From Candidatus Bathyarchaeota archaeon (GTDB taxonomy: Archaea; Asgardarchaeota; Lokiarchaeia; Sigyniarchaeales; Sigyniarchaeaceae): a DNA stretch of 19,651 nt. The notes beneath the pieces were generated by a model. That model had not been told where the DNA came from. It was given only the letters and a program-made list of their open reading frames with translations, and did not search any database. A program made the position numbers and the translations under genes. Each line of letters opens with the position of its first letter. The stretch's first letter is position 1. Location of the stretch: the NCBI GenBank assembly GCA_014729935.1, contig WJJB01000325.1:1-19651 (forward strand), given 5' to 3'. Positions 16,445-19,651 of this stretch are shown here, in pieces.

Positions 16445-16675
16445 TTAATCGAGTAATCTTTTCATGTATCTACTAACTCCTTGCTCAATCAAGAAAACAT
16501 GAATATCCTTCATGTCACGGGCGCCAATGACGACCTTCACGGGTTCTTTCATGATTTCCAAGACAAGAATGCACCTTCCGAACCAAGAGTTACTCTCCCC
16601 TCCACCGGGAGAAGGATTTGTTGTTATCTTTCCACGCCAAGGTTCTCTTTTGCTTCTGAAAGCCGTCTCGATCCC
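16445..16675 (-). pseudogene. Possible 3' remnant of a gene; last 35 codons could form a small ORF
   Basis: The minus-strand frame is open for 76 codons after a TGA at 16676-16678 but has no start until an ATG at 16552. The last 35 codons (EPVKVVIGARDMKDIHVFL, ending KRLLD) look protein-like; the upstream part is rich in Arg, Pro, Gly and Ser. No promoter or SD precedes the ATG. Unrecognised, and may be chance. Confidence 0.2.
16594..16612. repeat. Stem-loop TCTCCC / GGGAGA
   Basis: Six perfect pairs enclose a seven-base loop. It lies in the gene-poor stretch and could be an old insertion-element end; nothing else supports a function. Confidence 0.25.
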
Positions 16676-16868
16676 TCATCGCCACTTGTGCAGGAGCCTA
16701 GAAACACGTTCCTGTTCCTCCTGCCAACACCGCACCACCGGTAACGAGTCCATCGTGATGAACGCGGGAACCATTTTATCTATTTTGCGAAAGAAAACCC
16801 GGATCTTCAAGGACGGGAAGAATTTCGCATCTCCGTTCAGAAATTCATCGCTCTCCCTCCGTTTTTAA

Positions 16869-16885
16869 GTCATAGGTTCTATGAC
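16869..16885. repeat. Perfect inverted repeat GTCATAG-GTT-CTATGAC
   Basis: Seven perfect pairs with a three-base loop, directly preceded by TTTTTAA and overlapping the ATG of the TnpB-like fragment. IS200/IS605 elements carry such a small hairpin close to their left end, next to a T-rich target sequence, so this may be a left end. Confidence 0.45.
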
Positions 16886-17015
16886 GAGTGCAGTGGTCGT
16901 CAATCACGCCGTGAAGGTGGGAGTCTACCCGACCACGGAGCAAGAAGCGGTGATCGCCTTGGAGGATTTGCCCGGTGAACCAAACCCTTGTATGCCGGAT
17001 GTCAAGACTCGATAG
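16881..17015 (+). pseudogene. N-terminal fragment of a TnpB-like protein
   Basis: The frame starts with ATG inside the inverted repeat and codes for 44 residues. Residues 11-25 read VKVGVYPTTEQEAVI, which matches the usual opening of TnpB proteins (a strand then YPT-x-EQE). After residue 25 the similarity stops and the frame ends soon after, with no RuvC or zinc-finger parts, so the gene was deleted or interrupted. It may be the left end of a lost IS200/IS605-type element. The stretch is short, so chance similarity cannot be excluded. Confidence 0.4.
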
Positions 17016-17045
17016 GGAATCTTATATCGTTCTTTCACCTAGATT

Positions 17046-17147
17046 TATCGGGTAACAAGTTAAGATCTCTCCCCGATAGGTTCGAGTGCTGGATCGCGAC
17101 TCTAAAGAGCAACGGGTGCTCTGTTATCCATTGATGATGAAATGGAT
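17046..17147. other. Cluster of three stem-loops (candidate structured RNA or element end)
   Basis: Three stems occur within 102 bases: TATCGGG/CCCGATA (17046-17052 with 17072-17078), AGAGCA/TGCTCT around ACGGG (17106-17122), and ATCCATT/AATGGAT around GATGATGA (17126-17147). The last two are separated by three bases. No flanking promoter is obvious. It could be a small RNA, or the right end of the element whose left end lies at 16869. Confidence 0.3.
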
Positions 17148-17156
17148 CAGGTACCT

Positions 17157-17465
17157 TCATGCACATGGTGATCTACTTCGTGGCCCTAGCATTTCTACCA
17201 ACGATTCCCCTTTTATCCATCTCGGCACCACCATGCTGATTTCCACACCACGGGGAACCTGATTAATGACTCCCTCGTGATCGTACGCACCACTCCCCGT
17301 AAAAGCGCTTGGGAATGAAATAAGTCGACAGCCTAAAAAGGGATGGTTTACTATAATCCATGTAGGATTTGATTTTCGCACCGTGATTGGGCGCGCGCAA
17401 CCAGCCGCCCTCGACGAAACGGGAATTAATTCTCTACAATTAGGACAAGCAATAGGTATTAACAA
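17157..17465 (-). pseudogene. Decayed-looking zinc-ribbon frame antisense to the cold-shock promoter
   Basis: A 102-codon open frame with a TTG start gives a product opening ACPNCRELIPVSSRAAGC, which resembles the first half of archaeal zinc ribbons but lacks the second CxxC. The rest (TWIIVNHPFLGC, GVEISMVVPRWIKGE) looks protein-like but is unrecognised. Its start coincides with the divergent cold-shock gene start, so it has no room for its own promoter except inside that gene. A remnant or chance frame; weak. Confidence 0.25.
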
Positions 17466-17734
17466 TGGTAAAAGGTACTGTTAAATGGTTCAATGCCCGA
17501 AAGGGCTATGGTTTCATCACTCCCGATGGGGAGGAGTCAGATGTTTTCGTTCACTACTCGGCTATCCAACTACCGGAAGACGAGTTCAAGACCCTTCATG
17601 ATGGCGACATCGTGGAATTCGAAGTCGAAGAGACAGCGAAAGGGCCGCAAGCTATCAATGTTACGATCGTGGAGAAGGCTGCCAGGCAGTCAGGTGTAAT
17701 TGACGAGCCGTCAATGTCTTGGAGCCAATGGTAA
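17465..17734 (+). CDS. Cold-shock domain nucleic-acid-binding protein
   Basis: The 89-residue protein is a typical CspA-type domain: VKGTVKWFNARKGYGFITP at the N terminus (RNP1 is KGYGFI) and DVFVHYSAI (RNP2) about ten residues on, then GDIVEFEVEE and GPQAINVTI. It is slightly longer than the usual 65-70 residues because of a Ser/Trp-containing tail (SMSWSQW). Such proteins bind single-stranded RNA and DNA and act as RNA chaperones. An AATTAATT box at about 17424-17431 gives a start near 17454 and a short leader to the ATG at 17465. A T-rich terminator follows. Bacterial-type Csp is uneven in archaea, so acquisition by transfer is possible. Confidence 0.93.
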   Translation: MVKGTVKWFNARKGYGFITPDGEESDVFVHYSAIQLPEDEFKTLHDGDIVEFEVEETAKGPQAINVTIVEKAARQSGVIDEPSMSWSQW

Positions 17735-17783
17735 GCACTCCCGATTTACGCAAGTGAAGCACGTTTCTAACACACCCATCAAT

Positions 17784-17806
17784 ATTTTTTTATTTCTTCC
17801 TTTCTA
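17784..17806 (+). terminator. T-rich terminator after the cold-shock gene
   Basis: AATATTTTTTTATTTC followed by more T/C-rich sequence lies about 50 bases past the cold-shock stop, between it and the convergent ABC gene. It has the form of an archaeal oligo-T terminator for the plus strand. Confidence 0.5.
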
Positions 17807-18628
17807 TGTTCTATCGCGTATTTTTTCTTGAAATCCCGATTCTATTATCGCCCGGAATCTACCGTTGGCGCGTTTTACCATCAATGGCATTCCAAACAAA
17901 TGAGATATTGACTTGGATGAGATGACCTCGCTAATTTTCCCCGAGGATACGCGAAGGCCATCTTTCATCAGCAGCGCGTGGGTGAACAAGGGGGAGATTT
18001 CCTCAACGTGATGGGTGGACATGAGCAGCTGGGGGGGAGATTCCATCCCTTCAATGCTTGCCAGGCTTACCATTAATCGTTCTCTTGAAGCTATATCCAA
18101 GCCAGCACAAGGCTCATCCAATATCAACACCCTGGGCGCGCTTACCAGGGCGCGGGCTATCAATACCTTCTCCCTCTCACCTTGTGATAGCAAGCCATAC
18201 TCACGATCTGCCACGTGTGCGGCGTCGAGCAGCTGGAGCAGCTGGAGTGCATGTGTTCGTTCAACCTGATTAACGTGATGCCAGAGTCTCGTACCACCCC
18301 TTAATCCTGAAAGCACGATCTCTATTGCAGGATCTTCCTGATGAATCATTGCCTCCAGTGAATGGGACACCCAGCCAATTACCTTGCGAGTTTCAGGAAA
18401 ATTCACGTAACCGGATTCGTCTCCAAGCACCGTGATCATGCCACTTGTTGGAAACATGTACCCAAGGAGCAGCTTGAATAAAGTTGTTTTCCCGCTTCCA
18501 TTTGGACCCAACACGATCCAATTCTCACCTGGCTGCATTTCCCAATCAATGGCATTCAAGATGAGATGATTATCTCTCTTCACGGTTACCTGATTAACGC
18601 CTAATATGGTTCCACTGGCACAGGGCAA
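17804..18628 (-). CDS. ABC-type ATP-binding protein (YlmA/ModF-like, stand-alone)
   Basis: The 274-residue ATPase carries Walker A GPNGSGKTT (residues 41-49), signature LSQGE (147-151), Walker B VLILDEP (167-173), D-loop AGLD and the switch His206 in STHHVEE. The signature LSQGE and the GWVSHSLEA segment resemble stand-alone YlmA/ModF-type ATPases. No permease gene is adjacent, so a transport role cannot be assigned; soluble ABC ATPases also act in translation and repair. The start is a TTG at 18628, supported by GGTGGTGAT six bases upstream; no ATG is available before the first strand. It follows the small GTPase gene by 82 bases on the same strand. Confidence 0.88.
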   Translation of the reverse strand: MPCASGTILGVNQVTVKRDNHLILNAIDWEMQPGENWIVLGPNGSGKTTLFKLLLGYMFPTSGMITVLGDESGYVNFPETRKVIGWVSHSLEAMIHQEDPAIEIVLSGLRGGTRLWHHVNQVERTHALQLLQLLDAAHVADREYGLLSQGEREKVLIARALVSAPRVLILDEPCAGLDIASRERLMVSLASIEGMESPPQLLMSTHHVEEISPLFTHALLMKDGLRVSSGKISEVISSKSISHLFGMPLMVKRANGRFRAIIESGFQEKIRDRT

Positions 18629-18634
18629 ACTTTA

Positions 18635-18643
18635 ATCACCACC
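18635..18643 (-). promoter_or_regulatory. Shine-Dalgarno site deciding the TTG start of the ABC gene
   Basis: The minus strand reads GGTGGTGAT, which pairs with the archaeal 16S 3' end at eight of nine positions and lies six bases before the TTG. Confidence 0.6.
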
Positions 18644-18710
18644 CATTCTTGCGCTTGTTGTCTCATCATCCATGTATTGCATCCAGCAATAAAAGGATGG
18701 GATACCTACT

Positions 18711-19262
18711 TCAACTCATCGTAAGGGACACGAGGACATCAAGAAGATTCCCGGTCCCTTCTCCCGAGTGACTACTGGTTCGGATGTACCCTGAGAGAGC
18801 ATGGGTCTCAATCACCTTCCGGATATCATCATCGTGCACCTTGCACACTTGATCATCTTCAAGGTCGGACTTGGTTCCAACTAGCAGGATGGGCAAGGCT
18901 GGGTCCCTTGAACGTAGCAATTTTATCCATTCGTCAATTGACACGAAGCTCTGGAAGCGTTCCAACGAGAAGCATGCCAAACCTGCACGAGCCCCTCCCA
19001 GGAACGAATCTAGTATAAATCGAAATTGTTCCTGGCCACCAAAATCCCATATTGACACGTGCACCGGTTTACCATCAACTTGAAGTGACTTCACGTGTAC
19101 CTTGATGCCGATGGTGAGTTTGGAAGTGGTACTTGCCCTACCATCACAGCAGGTTTTAACCAAGCTAGTTTTACCGATGCCACCTTCACCGGCAACTATC
19201 ACCTTCATGACCCGCCCGATGCCGTGAGGATCTAACAGGCAGGACTGATTCACTCCAATCAT
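18711..19262 (-). CDS. Ras-superfamily small GTPase
   Basis: From the ATG at 19262 the product is 183 residues. All G motifs are visible: G1 GEGGIGKTS (residues 25-33), a switch I Thr in LTIGIKV, G3 WDFGGQEQF, G4 GTKSDLED (TKSD in place of NKxD), and a G5-like TSS. The DFGGQE form of G3 is shared with many Asgard GTPases and with Arf/Rag-like proteins. The chain ends without cysteines, so no prenylation site exists, and no membrane segment is seen. A TTTAAAAG box predicts transcription from about 19268, favouring 19262; the ATG at 19208 would give the canonical MKVIVAGEGG start with a 60-base leader and is the alternative. Regulators may be the Roadblock proteins of the cell; none is adjacent. 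An IS end lies 70 bases upstream. Confidence 0.9.
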   Translation of the reverse strand: MIGVNQSCLLDPHGIGRVMKVIVAGEGGIGKTSLVKTCCDGRASTTSKLTIGIKVHVKSLQVDGKPVHVSIWDFGGQEQFRFILDSFLGGARAGLACFSLERFQSFVSIDEWIKLLRSRDPALPILLVGTKSDLEDDQVCKVHDDDIRKVIETHALSGYIRTSSHSGEGTGNLLDVLVSLTMS

Positions 19263-19290
19263 GGTTCTTCGATATAGAATCACGTGTATC

Positions 19291-19300
19291 CTTTTAAATT
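19291..19300 (-). promoter_or_regulatory. TATA box of the small GTPase gene
   Basis: Minus-strand AATTTAAAAG is centred about 33 bases before the ATG at 19262. The promoter lies only 35 bases from the insertion-element end at 19335, so the element stopped just short of it. Confidence 0.5.
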
Positions 19301-19334
19301 CCGAGATCAGTGGTCAAGGTTTAGCCTTTTCAAA

Positions 19335-19470
19335 TTGAACTATCACGCCCTAAACTAAAGGGCGTGGATTCTTCCTTCATCGACCACCGCCGTCCCCGTC
19401 GTGGATGATGCATCCAACGGTTCGGGTCTTGCACGATCTCCAGAAGCGTGACTTCCCGTGGTTCCCACGG
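19335..19470 (-). ncRNA. Predicted omega-RNA (reRNA) scaffold; 5' end not visible
   Basis: TnpB nucleases use an RNA transcribed across the 3' end of tnpB and the element's right end, with the guide taken from flanking DNA just past the tip. By that rule the scaffold ends at 19335 and the first 16 guide bases are 19334-19319 on the minus strand. The 5' limit given here is only an estimate. This is inferred from family knowledge. Confidence 0.4.
19344..19366. repeat. Right-end hairpin CACGCCCT / AGGGCGTG
   Basis: Eight perfect pairs around a seven-base loop. The tnpB stop codon lies in the loop on the minus strand. This is the usual place of the TnpA-recognised subterminal hairpin. Confidence 0.7.
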
Positions 19471-19651
19471 TAGATGATTTGATGATTGTAACGTTTCGTT
19501 CTTCTCGAAGGATTCGTTTTCCCTCGCCGTCCAAGTTTGTAGCCGCGTTCACGTCGCGTTCGTGGTGCATGCCACACTCGGCGCACGTCCAATCTCGATC
19601 CGGGAGTTTTAGATCGTCGTGCTTGTAGCCACAATTCGAGCAGAGCTTGGA
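19355..19651 (-). CDS. tnpB: TnpB RNA-guided nuclease, 3' part (5' end outside the window)
   Basis: The frame is open to the window edge and gives the last 98 residues. It contains the C-terminal zinc finger (CSNCGYKHDD then WTCAECG) and the RuvC-III catalytic aspartate in HHERDVNAATNL, so the end of the nuclease core is intact. A 60-residue low-complexity tail rich in Ser, Thr, Gly and Ala follows, which overlaps the predicted omega-RNA. The stop lies inside the right-end hairpin loop. TnpB is an RNA-guided DNA nuclease that keeps the element in the genome. The partial internal ATG at 19570 is not the real start. Whether the rest of the gene is intact cannot be seen. Confidence 0.9.
   Translation of the reverse strand, partial: SKLCSNCGYKHDDLKLPDRDWTCAECGMHHERDVNAATNLDGEGKRILREERNVTIIKSSTVGTTGSHASGDRARPEPLDASSTTGTAVVDEGRIHAL

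Larger units (their letters stand above)
16384..17464. other. Gene-poor stretch with transposon debris and hairpins
   Basis: This 1.08-kb interval holds no intact gene that I can support. Left to right it contains a minus-strand frame without a start (16445-16675), a six-pair hairpin (16594-16612), a perfect inverted repeat at the start of a TnpB-like N-terminal fragment (16869-17015), three further stem-loops (17046-17147), and a decayed-looking zinc-ribbon frame (17157-17465). It reads like a graveyard of mobile DNA. Confidence 0.45.
19335..19651 (-). mobile_element. Right end of an IS200/IS605-family element (continues past the window)
   Basis: The 3' part of tnpB runs into an imperfect-free hairpin (19344-19366) followed on the minus strand by ATAGTTCAA. 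In this family the right end is a subterminal hairpin and the element tip is cleaved after a short sequence such as TCAA, so the boundary is placed at 19335. The other end, and any tnpA, lie outside the window. Confidence 0.75.

Noticed and set aside
16512..16868. A 118-codon plus-strand frame in the gene-poor stretch
   Set aside because: The product is Ser/Pro/Arg-rich without recognisable domains or SD site, and the region shows competing frames on both strands. Chance is more likely.
17075..17110. GGTTCGAGT, resembling a tRNA T-loop
   Set aside because: The flanking bases do not form the five-pair T-stem, and no acceptor or anticodon arm fits.
19377..19634. An 85-codon Arg-rich minus-strand frame at the window end
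   Set aside because: It is another frame of the tnpB 3' part, whose own frame carries the zinc finger and RuvC motif.
1..19651. CRISPR arrays, rRNA genes or an antiviral operon
   Set aside because: No regularly spaced repeats, rRNA-like segments or recognisable cas, toxin-antitoxin or restriction genes were seen.

Overview
The window looks like chromosomal DNA of an Asgard archaeon (Promethearchaeota); the lineage within Asgard cannot be set from this sequence. The pointers are a JAMM protease with an Rpn11/CSN5-type active site, a Ras-superfamily small GTPase, a Roadblock/LC7 domain protein and an alpha-SNAP-like TPR solenoid, together with archaeal hallmarks: an EndoQ-type repair nuclease, TTTAAA-type promoters about 25-30 bases before start codons, frequent TTG/GTG starts, and Shine-Dalgarno (SD) sites of the GGTGAT type. 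No rRNA, tRNA or CRISPR array was seen.

Layout. (1) 28-2911, minus: a helix-turn-helix protein of unknown function followed by the JAMM-coiled-coil protein. (2) 3127-8798, plus: a TPR protein, a zinc-ribbon/disordered/Roadblock protein, an EndoQ-like nuclease, then a translationally coupled pair made of a small unknown protein and a Trm9-like methyltransferase. (3) 8800-10593, minus: a DUF3604 PHP-fold protein whose stop codon lies one base from that of the methyltransferase. (4) 10594-11294: a sparse stretch with two possible small genes. (5) 11295-11834, plus: an SDS22-like leucine-rich-repeat protein with an odd start. (6) 11902-16383, minus: a large VCBS/FG-GAP-like propeller protein, a membrane protein with two C-terminal helices, and a stand-alone class I glutamine amidotransferase, in that transcriptional order. 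(7) 16384-17464: about 1.1 kb without an intact gene, holding transposon debris, several hairpins and a decayed-looking zinc-ribbon frame. (8) 17465-17734, plus: a cold-shock protein. (9) 17804-19262, minus: an ABC ATPase preceded by a small GTPase. (10) 19335 to the window edge, minus: the right end of an IS200/IS605-family element with the 3' part of tnpB and its likely omega-RNA.

How the genes may work together (inference). The Roadblock protein, TPR solenoid, LRR protein, small GTPase and Rpn11-like JAMM belong to the eukaryotic-signature set of Asgard archaea and could serve GTPase regulation, trafficking or ubiquitin-like processing. They are dispersed among housekeeping-type genes and do not form one clear operon. 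The best leads for new biology are the JAMM-coiled-coil fusion, the zinc-ribbon/Roadblock fusion beside the SNAP-like protein, the uncharacterised gene coupled to the tRNA-type methyltransferase, the two leaderless cytosolic-looking proteins of 'secreted' families (DUF3604 and VCBS), the structured DNA at 17046-17147, and the TnpB guide that can be read from the element boundary. I see no single feature that proves a new defence or mobile system.
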